Origin: GCA-2683135 sp964507445
Lineage (GTDB): Bacteria; Planctomycetota; GCA-002687715
DNA length: 64,000 nucleotides
Direction of reading: 5' to 3'
Assembly (NCBI GenBank): GCA_964507445.1
Contig: CAZDQF010000002.1
Location: 124,001-188,000, forward strand
Position numbers and translations under genes: made by a program. A model generated the notes under the pieces. It worked only from the letters and a program-made list of their open reading frames with translations, was not told where the DNA came from and searched no databases. Shown piece by piece: positions 1-8,086 of this stretch; the stretch's first letter is position 1; every line of letters begins with the position of its first letter.

Positions 1-126
1 GTGCCAGCCCGTCAGATCCTGGCCGTTGAACAGGGAGATGGTCTGGGTGGCCGGCTCAGAATCCGGGCTGTTGCTGGAGCAGGCGGCGAGGCAGCACGCT
101 ACGGCGATGAAGATGATGAGTCTCAT
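1..126 (-). CDS. DUF1080 (3-keto-disaccharide hydrolase-like) lipoprotein, N-terminal part
   Basis: Forty-two codons read off the left edge on the minus strand, so only the N-terminus is present. The ATG ends at 126 and is preceded by GGGAAG at good spacing. Residues 1-16 form a signal peptide ending in the lipobox-like LAAC, which suggests a lipoprotein. The mature start is a Ser/Pro-rich linker followed by SLFNGQDLTGW, the opening motif of DUF1080 domains (compare LFDGKTLSGW in the gene ending at 3478). DUF1080 proteins are glucanase-like folds tied to 3-keto-glycoside hydrolysis and other sugar turnover in Planctomycetes. The family call rests on one short motif and the substrate is unknown. 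Confidence 0.6.
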   Translation of the reverse strand, partial: MRLIIFIAVACCLAACSSNSPDSEPATQTISLFNGQDLTGWH

Positions 127-216
127 GGCTTCCCTTTCGCCGCGCATTGTAGGGAAACGAGGCCGGCGCGAAGACCGAAGGGTCGCCGCGCCGGATTCCA
201 TCGGGGGCCTGTCGGG

Positions 217-2076
217 CTACTGCACGATGTAGGAGGACCCGTCGTACAGGGGGAACTGGATCGAGGTCCAGCCGTTGGCGTTGAGCAGCATCCCGGCCAC
301 GTTCTCGTCGATGACGCTGTCCGTGGCGTTGGCGTTCACTTGCAGGCCGGTGCCGAAGAGCGCGTCGAAGCTGACGAGGGCCGGGTGCGTGCCGGCGCTG
401 CCCAGGCTGATGCCACCCACCACCGAGGTCGCGCCCCAGGTACCGTTGGTGGTGAAGCCGCCGATCTCGTGGCCGTTGGGGCCGTGGAATTCCACGTTGA
501 AGCTGGTGACGCCGTTTCCGCCGGTGCCCCACTCCGTGACGTTTGCGTAGGCCACGGTGATCCAGTCACCGACGCCGGAGAAGCCGTTGCTGGTCACGGT
601 CACGGTGCCGTAGTTGTTGGGCTCCAGGTCGGTCTGGATCCCCATGCGGGGCATCAGGGTCTGCCATTCCGAGGAAGTGGCGGTGAAGTCCCCGTGCCCG
701 ATGGTGAAGCTGACGTCACCGTTGGAGTTGACGTAGAGGGCGTTGTAGACGGTGCCGTAGAAGGTGATGCCGTTGTTGGCGCAGAGAGGGGACCCCGCCA
801 GGGCGATCTGTACGTTGCCGTCGTCCGGCAGGGTGAGCCCCACGCTCCCGGAGCCCGAGACCACGTTGATCTCGATGGGCTGGGAGAGTTGGAAGCCGTC
901 CGGATGCGTGGCGTCCACGGCCATCTGCTGGGCGGAGCCCAGGAACGCGGAGGCCGTGGGGACGGCGTAGGTGAAGGCTCCTGGGTGAGGGACGAGATTC
1001 AACAACCCAGCCCAGGTGGCTGGCGGCCCGTTGAAGTTGAACAGCGAAGGGTGTGTGGTGTCCAGGTTCACCTGCTGCCCCCCCGCCGTGGTGAGCGCGG
1101 CGGGCACCGCGTTGGTGAAGGTCACGGCGATGTCGAACAGGCTGCCAGGGGTCGCCGTGGAGTTCATGGTGGAGATGCCGCCGACGCAGGTGGTGGTCAC
1201 CGCCGCCGTGTAGGCGGTCCCGGCGGCGCCGTCCAGGTCCAGGGAGGACGCGGCGTTGTTGGTCTCCCAGGGTCCTACCAGGGTGGTGCAGCCGCCGATC
1301 CCGAAGGACCAGGCGAGGACGTCGTGGCTCTGGCTGACCCCGCCGGTCCCGGCGGTGAAGCCCACGTACGCGTTGCCCGTCGGAAGGTTGAGCCCCGCCA
1401 GGGCGTTGCCGCCGATGGTCGTGGCGCCGGTGAAGAAGTCAAAGGGAACGGTGATCAGGGGGGTCGCCGCGCCGTCCAGGTATACCTCCAGGGTGCCCGG
1501 GGTGTAGTTGATGCACATGGTGTGCACGGCGCCGTCGTTGAGGTCGAAGGGCGGGGTCGCCTGCGCGATGGAGTAATACTCGTCGGCGCCGTTGGGCGTG
1601 GTGGGGATGGTGGGCAACAGGTGGATGCTGATGTGGTTGTCGCTGGGGTCGTTGAAGTTTCCGTTGTTGTAGGTGTCGAGCTCGAACACCAGGCAGTTCT
1701 GCATGGTGTTGGCGGGGTTGAGGGGCTCGCTGGTGTAGGCCATGGAGCCCCCGGTGCCGCAGAGGGCGGCGGTGCCGTTGGGGTCTTCGTGGAGCGTGAA
1801 GGTCATGCCGTCAGCCCCGCCTACAGGGCTCAGCTGGAAGGCGAAGGTGGTGGAGAAACCCGCGATGACCGGGACCTGCGTCTGATACCAGGCCGTGCCC
1901 GCCTGGCCTCCGGCGGGAGGCGTCATGCGCAGGTTGACTCCGTTCTGGGCCGCGCTCCCGTTCAGGACGAGCCCGGCGGTGGAGCTGAAGTCCGCGTAGC
2001 TGAAGGACTGGGCGGCGGCGTTGACCGAGAGGCAAGCCGCACATGCTAGACAGAGGGACACGGCGCGCGTTTGCAT
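217..2076 (-). CDS. secreted modular protein with L-type-lectin-like domain
   Basis: This is a 619-residue secreted protein. The start at 2076 was chosen because it begins a clear signal peptide (cleavage near AAAQ, residue 23) and has AGGAG seven bases upstream; the frame stays open further upstream without either. Residues about 24-260 look like a legume-type lectin domain: the segment ELDTYNNGNFNDPSDNHIS matches the aromatic/Asp/Asn/His core around the sugar and metal site of that family. Residues about 265-619 form a second module, with landmarks LDLDG, HPDGFQLSQ and a YVNSNGDVSF strand, that recurs in the protein at 13839-15419. It probably binds carbohydrate outside the cytoplasm. No catalytic motif is visible. 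The lectin call is fairly safe; the C-terminal module is uncharacterised. Confidence 0.75.
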   Translation of the reverse strand: MQTRAVSLCLACAACLSVNAAAQSFSYADFSSTAGLVLNGSAAQNGVNLRMTPPAGGQAGTAWYQTQVPVIAGFSTTFAFQLSPVGGADGMTFTLHEDPNGTAALCGTGGSMAYTSEPLNPANTMQNCLVFELDTYNNGNFNDPSDNHISIHLLPTIPTTPNGADEYYSIAQATPPFDLNDGAVHTMCINYTPGTLEVYLDGAATPLITVPFDFFTGATTIGGNALAGLNLPTGNAYVGFTAGTGGVSQSHDVLAWSFGIGGCTTLVGPWETNNAASSLDLDGAAGTAYTAAVTTTCVGGISTMNSTATPGSLFDIAVTFTNAVPAALTTAGGQQVNLDTTHPSLFNFNGPPATWAGLLNLVPHPGAFTYAVPTASAFLGSAQQMAVDATHPDGFQLSQPIEINVVSGSGSVGLTLPDDGNVQIALAGSPLCANNGITFYGTVYNALYVNSNGDVSFTIGHGDFTATSSEWQTLMPRMGIQTDLEPNNYGTVTVTSNGFSGVGDWITVAYANVTEWGTGGNGVTSFNVEFHGPNGHEIGGFTTNGTWGATSVVGGISLGSAGTHPALVSFDALFGTGLQVNANATDSVIDENVAGMLLNANGWTSIQFPLYDGSSYIVQ

Positions 2077-2191
2077 CCAATGACTCCTGGTGTAGTGAGC
2101 TCTTGATTGACTGGCGGCAAGACGGAACCGATCCACGATACACCCGGGGGACGAAAGCTGCCACGAGGACCGTCTTGCGGTCGTCGCTTGG

Positions 2192-2197
2192 TAGGAT
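2192..2197 (+). promoter_or_regulatory. TANNNT -10-like hexamer (TAGGAT) before 2205
   Basis: TAGGAT lies seven bases before the ATG at 2205, where a -10 box would place the transcript start at or next to the start codon. The same hexamer contains AGGA, so it could instead act as a ribosome binding site. Confidence 0.35.
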
Positions 2198-2204
2198 CCG
2201 AACC

Positions 2205-3464
2205 ATGATCGGACGTGTCCTGCTGTCGATGGTCTTCCTGGTTGTGTCGGTCCAAGCCCAGGACTGGAGCGGGTTTCGTGGCCCCCGGGGTGATGGCGTA
2301 GCGGCCAGCAAGAACGTCCCGGTGCGGTGGGATCGGAAGACCAACGTGAAGTGGCGCACGCCGTTGCCCCGTCCGGCCAACGGCAGCCCGGTGGTGGTCG
2401 GGGGGCGGGTGTTCCTGACGGTGGCCGAAGACGACGAGGGTCGCGGTCGCTCCCTGCGTTGCTACGACGCCGGGACCGGGGAGCAGAGTTGGGCGCGCAC
2501 GGTGTCCATCGACAAGACCATGCCCACTCACAAGACCAACCCCTACTGCGGCACCACTCCGGCCAGTGACGGGGAGCGCGTCGTGGTCTGGCATGGGTCC
2601 GCCGGGCTCCACTGCTATCAGGTGGACGGGACTCATTGCTGGAGCCAGGACCTGGGGGAGTTTCGTCACTACTGGGGATACGGGACCTCTCCGGTGCTCC
2701 ACGACGGCATGGTCATCCTGAACACCGGGCCCGGCGCGGCCCCGTTCGTAGCTGCGTTCGACCTGACGTCGGGCGAGTTGCTGTGGAAGACCCCGGAGCC
2801 CGACCTGCGGCCGAAGGGCGAACCCGGCACTCGCCGGCTGTGGGGGTCCTGGTCCACGCCGGTGATCACCAGGCAGGCAGATCAGGACATCCTCATCTGC
2901 CCTCAACCCACCCGGATCGTTGCCTACGACGTGAAGTCCGGTGAGATCCTCTGGTGGTGTCAGGGCCTCAGCTGTGAACGCGGCGACCTGGCTTATTCCT
3001 CGCCGGTGATCGCCGGCGGGGTGTGCCTGGTGCGTGGCGGGTACGTGGGACCGTCCATCGGTGTTCGCCTTGGGGGAAGCGGGGACGTCACCGAGACCCA
3101 CCGGGTCTGGCGGCTCCCCAAGCAGAAGAGCAACGTGGGCTCAGGGGTCGCGGTGGACGGACGCGTCTACATGCCGGACATGGACAGCTTCGTGACCTGC
3201 GTAGACGCGAAGACCGGTGAGCGCCTGTGGACCGAGCGCGCGGGGCGGGGCGACTGCTGGGGCTCCGTCGTGGAGGCTGAGGGGAGGCTCTACCTGATGA
3301 ACCAGCGGGGCGACACGGTGGTGTTCCGCCCCGATTCAAAGGGGCTGCAGGTGGTCGCCCGGAACTCCCTCGGGGAGGAGACCAACTCCACCCCCGCGTT
3401 CACCGACGGGCACGTCTTCCTGCGCACCCACGAGAGCCTCTACTGCATCGCCAGACCCCGGTGA
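2205..3464 (+). CDS. secreted PQQ-like beta-propeller protein
   Basis: This is a 419-residue protein with a signal peptide (MIGRVLLSM..., cleavage near QAQ) followed by the DWSGFRGPRGDG opening shared by most PQQ-like propellers in this window. Repeated blades of about 45 residues (for example CYDAGTGEQSWAR, AFDLTSGELLWKT, CVDAKTGERLWTE) carry the W-motif of PQQ/BamB-type propellers. It ends in the family tail LYCI. The first methionine after the promoter-like hexamer was taken as start; the frame is open upstream but gives no signal peptide. No quinoprotein dehydrogenase residues are evident, so it is more likely a structural or binding propeller acting outside the cytoplasmic membrane. It is monocistronic and converges with the DUF1080 gene. 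Confidence 0.85.
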   Translation: MIGRVLLSMVFLVVSVQAQDWSGFRGPRGDGVAASKNVPVRWDRKTNVKWRTPLPRPANGSPVVVGGRVFLTVAEDDEGRGRSLRCYDAGTGEQSWARTVSIDKTMPTHKTNPYCGTTPASDGERVVVWHGSAGLHCYQVDGTHCWSQDLGEFRHYWGYGTSPVLHDGMVILNTGPGAAPFVAAFDLTSGELLWKTPEPDLRPKGEPGTRRLWGSWSTPVITRQADQDILICPQPTRIVAYDVKSGEILWWCQGLSCERGDLAYSSPVIAGGVCLVRGGYVGPSIGVRLGGSGDVTETHRVWRLPKQKSNVGSGVAVDGRVYMPDMDSFVTCVDAKTGERLWTERAGRGDCWGSVVEAEGRLYLMNQRGDTVVFRPDSKGLQVVARNSLGEETNSTPAFTDGHVFLRTHESLYCIARPR

Positions 3465-3477
3465 GTCCTGGCGCCGG

Positions 3478-4704
3478 TCATAGCTCTTTGAGCCAGATGT
3501 TCCTGAACCGCAGCTTGTGAGGCTGCCCGTGGTCCTGCAGCCCGATGTGGCCTTCGAGGGGGCGGTCCTTGACGGCGGAGTCCTTGAGGGAGAGGTCGAT
3601 GATGGCCTGGCCGTTGAGGTCCACGCGCAGGTGATGGCGGCGGCACATGACGATCATGCGGTTCCAGGACCCGGGCGCCGCGGACATGTTGCTGGAGGCC
3701 CCCACGGTGCTGATGATGCCCCCGTGGTCGTGGTGTCCCAGCTTTCCCTTCTTGTTGGTTGAATCCAGGATCTGGCACTCGATGCCGGTGTTGACCGGAT
3801 TGGCCAGGTCTCCGACGCGGAAGAAGACGCCGCTGTTACCTCCCTTGGGGTAGCTGTATTCCACGTCGAGGATGAAGTCGCCGTACTTCTTCTCCGTCCA
3901 GAGGTAGTCCGCGAAGCGGCGCCAGCCCTTGCCCTTGGGGTCGATGAGGAGGGAGCCGTCTTCTTGCGGCACCCAGTTGCCGTTGGTCTTCCAGCCCTTC
4001 AGGTCCTTGCCGTTGAACAGGGCCACCCAGCCCGCGTTCGGGTCACGGAGCTCGCGCAGGCGGATGTTGCGCCAGCTCACCTGGAACGGGCCCTGGTTGC
4101 GTCCGATGCTGTGGACCTGCAGCCCGACGAAGCCGCGGGGGTGGCTCTTGTAGCGCTTCTCGTGGGTCAGGTCGGAGATCATGACGTCGTTGATCCAGAC
4201 CTTGATGTTGGGGCCGACGGCGAGGACCCGGTAGCTGTTCCACTGCCCGTCCTTGAAGTGCTTGTGGGGCTTGCGGATGTCGTTGGGCGTCATCCAGCCC
4301 CCTGCGGCCTCGCCGTAGATGTAGCCCGCCTCCGCGCCCCGCTCGCCGCTCGCTTCCACCTCCACCTGAGGGCCGTTGACCCGGCCGTTGGGGCCACCTC
4401 GGGTTCGGGACCGGATCTGCACCCCCGAGTTGAGCCGGTCGTGCACCTTCACCTCGAAGGTGAGCTCGAAATCGGAGTAGTCCCGGTTGGTGCAGAGGAA
4501 GGAGTTGGGGCTGCCGGTGTTGGTGGTGCCCACGATGGCTCCGTCGACCACCTCGTAGGTGGCGGTGCCGTTGCGTTGGGTCCACCCCGAGAGGGTCTTG
4601 CCGTCGAACAGCTCGATCCACTCTCCTTTGGACGATTGCTGGGCTTGCGACGGGGAGGCGAGGATGGCCGCCATGACGGCGAGGAGGACGACGTTGCTTC
4701 GCAT
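3478..4704 (-). CDS. secreted protein with two DUF1080 domains
   Basis: This is a 408-residue protein with a signal peptide (MRSNVVLLAVMAAILASPSQAQ) and two tandem DUF1080 domains. The first begins at EWIELFDGKTLSGW (residue about 28), the second at GWVALFNGKDLKGW (residue about 220). Each has the family strands around a Gly/Asn-rich NSGV motif (LNSGVQIRSR and GGNSGVFFRVG). DUF1080 is linked to 3-keto-disaccharide hydrolysis and to concanavalin-like sugar-binding folds. The duplication inside one chain suggests a two-site or bivalent protein. No Shine-Dalgarno sequence precedes the ATG, but TAGACT lies eight bases upstream. The carbohydrate substrate cannot be read from the sequence. Confidence 0.85.
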   Translation of the reverse strand: MRSNVVLLAVMAAILASPSQAQQSSKGEWIELFDGKTLSGWTQRNGTATYEVVDGAIVGTTNTGSPNSFLCTNRDYSDFELTFEVKVHDRLNSGVQIRSRTRGGPNGRVNGPQVEVEASGERGAEAGYIYGEAAGGWMTPNDIRKPHKHFKDGQWNSYRVLAVGPNIKVWINDVMISDLTHEKRYKSHPRGFVGLQVHSIGRNQGPFQVSWRNIRLRELRDPNAGWVALFNGKDLKGWKTNGNWVPQEDGSLLIDPKGKGWRRFADYLWTEKKYGDFILDVEYSYPKGGNSGVFFRVGDLANPVNTGIECQILDSTNKKGKLGHHDHGGIISTVGASSNMSAAPGSWNRMIVMCRRHHLRVDLNGQAIIDLSLKDSAVKDRPLEGHIGLQDHGQPHKLRFRNIWLKEL

Positions 4705-4712
4705 GGCCGCAC

Positions 4713-4718
4713 AGTCTA
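4713..4718 (-). promoter_or_regulatory. TAGACT -10-like hexamer before 4704
   Basis: On the minus strand TAGACTG lies eight bases before the ATG at 4704. The same heptamer precedes the starts at 22003, 34440 and 49635. No ribosome binding site is present, which fits a leaderless transcript. Confidence 0.45.
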
Positions 4719-4819
4719 CAGCCAGTCTCTCCGACCTTGTGCCCCGTCCGGGAGAAGGCCGAAACAAGCGGGCAATCAAATGGTTAGGATTCAGCTGAAG
4801 ATCCCTCAGGAAGACCATC

Positions 4820-5869
4820 ATGAACCCGTCTCCCCGATCCACGTTGTCCGTTCTCTGCGGCCTGGCGCTCATCCTGCCCGTGTCCCTGGCGCAGGAGGCG
4901 GCGGCGGACTCCCAGCTGCGTAAGGCCGTGACGGAGATCCCCCACCGCGTCCTGTTCGAGTCCAAGCTCGACGGGGATTACGACCTGTACGTCATGAACG
5001 CTGACGGCACCGGTCGCAAGAACCTGACCAACACCGACGGTGTGGACGAGGTGAACGGCAAGGCGTCGCCGGACGGCCGTCACATCGTCTACGTCCGCGA
5101 CAGCTCCGAGGACGGGACCAGGGTCCGGGACGTGTACCTCATGGCCGTGGACGGCAGCGACCAACGCAAGATCGCGGACGACGCCCGGGACCCATGCTGG
5201 AGCCCTGACAGCAAGCGCGTAGCGTTCCTGCCGGCGGAGTACAGGCGCTTCACCACCTCCACCTGGGCTACCCGTGGGTTGAGGATCTATGACCTGGAGT
5301 CCGGCAAGACCACGGACCACCCCAACGAGGAGATCGAGCATCTCTACAGCCTCGCCTGGACCCCGGACGGGAAGTGGTTCGTGGCCACGGTCATGGGCGG
5401 CATGGGGTTTCGCCAGGGCATCCTCGCGGTGGAGGCGGATGGCCAGGGCGTGTTCGACCTCGGGTTGAGCGGGTGCCGCCCGGACATCACGTCTGACGGG
5501 GGCCGCATCGCGTGGGGTTACGGCGACTACTCCATCGGAGTGGCGCGCCTGGATCTCAGCGGCGAGCGGCCGCGAGCGGCTCGGGGGAAGCGCGCCGTCT
5601 ACACCAGGTGGCGTCGCGGTCTCAAGCGGGAGCAGACCTATCACGCAGACTGGTCCCCGGAGAGCAAGTACCTGGTGTTCAGCCGCGGACCGAAGGTGCG
5701 GACCCGCCGTATGTGGGGCGCCATGCCACAGAACCCCGGCGAGGACGCCCCTGGCTGGGACATCGCCATCGCCGACGCGGAGACGGGGGAGTGGGTGGAG
5801 CTGACGACGGACGGCAAGGGCAACAAGGAGCCGGACTGGATCCCCGTGCGAAAGGAAGACCAGCGGTGA
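4820..5869 (+). CDS. secreted TolB-like (PD40) beta-propeller protein
   Basis: This is a 349-residue protein with a signal peptide (cleavage near SLAQ, residue 25) followed by TolB/WD40-like repeats. Recognisable blades are DYDLYVMNADGTGRKNLT, ASPDGRHIVYVRD, DVYLMAVDGSDQRKIA, WSPDSKRVAFL, WTPDGKWFVATV and WSPESKYLVFSRG, with the S-P-D-G/S motif of PD40 repeats. The start has AGGA eight bases upstream. It is the first gene of a plus-strand operon; its TGA overlaps the GTG of the next gene. TolB-type propellers usually act as extracytoplasmic protein-interaction platforms. No peptidase or amidohydrolase domain is attached, so a non-catalytic role is likely. Confidence 0.85.
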   Translation: MNPSPRSTLSVLCGLALILPVSLAQEAAADSQLRKAVTEIPHRVLFESKLDGDYDLYVMNADGTGRKNLTNTDGVDEVNGKASPDGRHIVYVRDSSEDGTRVRDVYLMAVDGSDQRKIADDARDPCWSPDSKRVAFLPAEYRRFTTSTWATRGLRIYDLESGKTTDHPNEEIEHLYSLAWTPDGKWFVATVMGGMGFRQGILAVEADGQGVFDLGLSGCRPDITSDGGRIAWGYGDYSIGVARLDLSGERPRAARGKRAVYTRWRRGLKREQTYHADWSPESKYLVFSRGPKVRTRRMWGAMPQNPGEDAPGWDIAIADAETGEWVELTTDGKGNKEPDWIPVRKEDQR

Positions 5870-6699
5870 CGTCGCGCGGTGCCCTGGCGGTCTGCGTGCT
5901 GCTGTCCTGGGGGTGCGCCCCGGCCGAGGACGTGCCGTCCGCGGAGGTGATCGTGACCGCTGCCGGGGACGAGATGGTGCTCATCCCCGGAGGGACCTTC
6001 ACCATGGGCAGCGAGGACGGGGAAGAGGATGAACGGCCTCCCCACCAGGTCACGGTGGACCCTCTCCTCATGGACCGGTTCGAGGTCACCCAGGCGATGT
6101 TGAGGCGGCTGGAGATCTCCAACCCCTCCCACTTCAAGGGCGACGACCTGCCCGTGGACAACGTGACCTGGGTGTTCGCCGTGAAGTTGTGCAACCTACG
6201 CTCGGAAGCGGAGGGGCTGGAGCCCTGCTACGACGAGCGGGACGCCACCTGCGACTACACCCGATCGGGCTACCGCCTGCCGACGGAGGCGGAGTGGGAG
6301 TACGCGTGCCGCGCCGGGTCCGACGCGGCGTACGGGTTCGGCAGCGACCCCCGGCAGCTGGATCGACATGGCTGGTACGCCGACAACGCGGCCAGGAAGA
6401 CCCACCCGGTGGGCAAGAAGAAGCCCAACCGATGGGGCCTCCACGACCTCCACGGAAACGTGGCGGAGTGGTGCAACGACCCTTACGACCCGCGGTACTA
6501 CGAGCGCAGCCAGGCCACGAACCCCCGCGGGCCTGAAGACGCGGAGATGTACATCGTGCGCGGCGGGTCCTGGAAGTCCCGGGCGCCCGGCTTGCGGTCT
6601 GCCGCGCGCGGCACCGACCGGCCCGGGTTCGGCGACGCGTGCCTGGCACCGGACACCCTCGGCTTGCGGTGCGTGAGGAAGGCGCCGGCGGCGCGCTGA
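5866..6699 (+). CDS. FGE-sulfatase-like (SUMF1) lipoprotein lacking catalytic cysteines
   Basis: This is a 277-residue protein starting at GTG 5866, which overlaps the preceding stop as GTGA and has AAGGAAG upstream. The N-terminus is hydrophobic and ends LLSWGC, a plausible but unusual lipobox. The body is a formylglycine-generating-enzyme-like domain: MVLIPGGTFTMGSEDG, RFEVTQAML, YRLPTEAEWEYACRAG, WGLHDLHGNVAEWC, IVRGGSWKSR and LGLRCVR. True FGEs have two cysteines just after the RGGSW motif. Here that segment reads SWKSRAPGLRSAARG and has none, so sulfatase activation is unlikely. Such domains often act as binding modules. Its place between a TolB-like propeller and an MBOAT/SGNH pair suggests an envelope role. 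Confidence 0.85.
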   Translation: MTSRGALAVCVLLSWGCAPAEDVPSAEVIVTAAGDEMVLIPGGTFTMGSEDGEEDERPPHQVTVDPLLMDRFEVTQAMLRRLEISNPSHFKGDDLPVDNVTWVFAVKLCNLRSEAEGLEPCYDERDATCDYTRSGYRLPTEAEWEYACRAGSDAAYGFGSDPRQLDRHGWYADNAARKTHPVGKKKPNRWGLHDLHGNVAEWCNDPYDPRYYERSQATNPRGPEDAEMYIVRGGSWKSRAPGLRSAARGTDRPGFGDACLAPDTLGLRCVRKAPAAR

Positions 6700-6708
6700 C
6701 CCTCGCCG

Positions 6709-8085
6709 GTGCTGTTCCACACCTGGCTCTTCCTGGTCTTCATCGCCATCGTGCTCCCGGTCCATCTGGCCCTGAGGCGGACCCGGTTCTCCAGCGCCTT
6801 CCTGCTCCTGGCCTCCTACGTCTTCTATGGCGCCTGGAACCCTCTCTACCTGGTCCTGATCCTGATCTCCACGGTCATCGACTATCAGGTGGTCCGGTTC
6901 ATGGAGCGGTCTGCGCACAAGAAGCGTTGGCTGGTGGTCAGCCTCTGCACCAACCTGGGATTGCTGGGGTTCTTCAAGTACGCCGGGTTCGTGACGGACA
7001 ACCTCAACGTCCTGCTGCGCGCCACCGGATACGAGCTCCCTCAGCCGGACGTGTTGCTCCCCGTGGGCATCTCGTTCTTCACGTTCCAGTCCATGAGCTA
7101 CACCATCGACGCGTACCGCGGGCAGCTGCCGCCGGAGCGGAGCTTCGTCCGCTTCGCCGCGTTCGTGTCGTTGTTCCCGCAGCTGGTGGCCGGCCCCATC
7201 GAGCGTGCGAAGAGCCTGCTGCCGCAGCTACGGAGCCCTGCCTCCGTGAAGGGACAGGATCTCGCCGACGGCGCGTCCCTGTTCCTCGTGGGCCTGTTCA
7301 AGAAGGTGGCCCTCGCGGACTGGCTCGGCATCTACGTGGATCAGGTCTATGGATCGCCGGAGGAGTATCGCTCTGCGGCGCTGATGCTGGCGACCTTCGC
7401 CTTCGGCTGGCAGATCTACTTCGACTTCAGCGGCTACACGGACATGGCCCGGGGCGTGGCTCGGGCCATGGGCTTCCGTCTCATGGTCAACTTCAACAAC
7501 CCGTATGTGGCGACGGACCTGGGAGACTTCTGGAACCGATGGCACATCAGCCTGTCGACGTGGTTCCGAGACTACGTGTACATCCCGCTCGGAGGCAGTC
7601 GGGGAGGGAGCACCGGCACCTACCGGAACATCTTCGTCACCATGCTCCTGTCCGGACTATGGCACGGGGCGGCTTGGGGGTTCGTGCTCTGGGGCGCCAT
7701 GCACGCTGTGGGCCGGATGCTCCTGCGGCCCCTGGAACGCGCGCCTGTCTATCGGGACCGCGTCCCGAGGCTGGTGAAGCAGCTGCTGATCTTCGGCTTC
7801 GTCACCCTGACCTGGGTGTTCTTCCGGGCCCAGACCTGGGCGGACTCGACGCTGATCTTCAGCCGGATGTTCACCTCGGGTTGGGCCGACCCGCGATTCC
7901 CCCTGACGTTGTTGTTCCTGGTGCTCGCCGTGTGGGCGTATCAGCTCGTCTACTCGGCTGACGGTCGGGGGAGGCGTCTCCTGGACGCCCAGCCGGTGCG
8001 CATAGCCCTCGCCTTGTTCATGATCGGCTGGTTGCTGGTGGTGGCCCAGCCGGCTTCCAGGCCTTTCATCTACTTCCAGTTCTGA
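6709..8085 (+). CDS. MBOAT family O-acyltransferase (AlgI/DltB-like)
   Basis: This is a 458-residue multi-spanning membrane protein beginning at GTG 6709; no ribosome binding site is clear, and CTG 6712 follows directly. Family hallmarks are ASYVFYGAWNPLYL near the N-terminus, PVGISFFTFQSMSY, FDFSGYTDMARG, NFNNPYVATDLGDFWNRWHI, STWFRDYVYIPLGGSRGG and LWHGAAWGFVLWG. The last contains the invariant MBOAT histidine (His319). These enzymes pass acyl groups, commonly acetyl, across the membrane to extracytoplasmic polysaccharides or other acceptors. The next gene, one base downstream, encodes an SGNH-like partner, the usual arrangement in AlgI/AlgJ-type O-acetylation systems. The acceptor is unknown, as no polysaccharide synthase is nearby. 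Confidence 0.93.
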   Translation: MLFHTWLFLVFIAIVLPVHLALRRTRFSSAFLLLASYVFYGAWNPLYLVLILISTVIDYQVVRFMERSAHKKRWLVVSLCTNLGLLGFFKYAGFVTDNLNVLLRATGYELPQPDVLLPVGISFFTFQSMSYTIDAYRGQLPPERSFVRFAAFVSLFPQLVAGPIERAKSLLPQLRSPASVKGQDLADGASLFLVGLFKKVALADWLGIYVDQVYGSPEEYRSAALMLATFAFGWQIYFDFSGYTDMARGVARAMGFRLMVNFNNPYVATDLGDFWNRWHISLSTWFRDYVYIPLGGSRGGSTGTYRNIFVTMLLSGLWHGAAWGFVLWGAMHAVGRMLLRPLERAPVYRDRVPRLVKQLLIFGFVTLTWVFFRAQTWADSTLIFSRMFTSGWADPRFPLTLLFLVLAVWAYQLVYSADGRGRRLLDAQPVRIALALFMIGWLLVVAQPASRPFIYFQF

Positions 8086-8086
8086 C

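Noticed and set aside
1..2049. 682-codon open frame on the plus strand, antisense to the lectin-like gene
   Set aside because: It is low in hydrophobic residues and full of Gly/Val/Arg/Glu runs, as expected for a GC-rich shadow frame, and it has no domain. The opposite strand has a signal peptide, a ribosome binding site and family motifs.
2205..3464. PQQ-dependent dehydrogenase
   Set aside because: The repeats are PQQ-like, but the chain is far shorter than quinoprotein alcohol dehydrogenases and lacks recognisable cofactor and calcium ligands.
5866..6699. Sulfatase-activating formylglycine-generating enzyme
   Set aside because: The cysteines that follow the RGGSW motif in true enzymes are absent, and no sulfatase gene is in the window.
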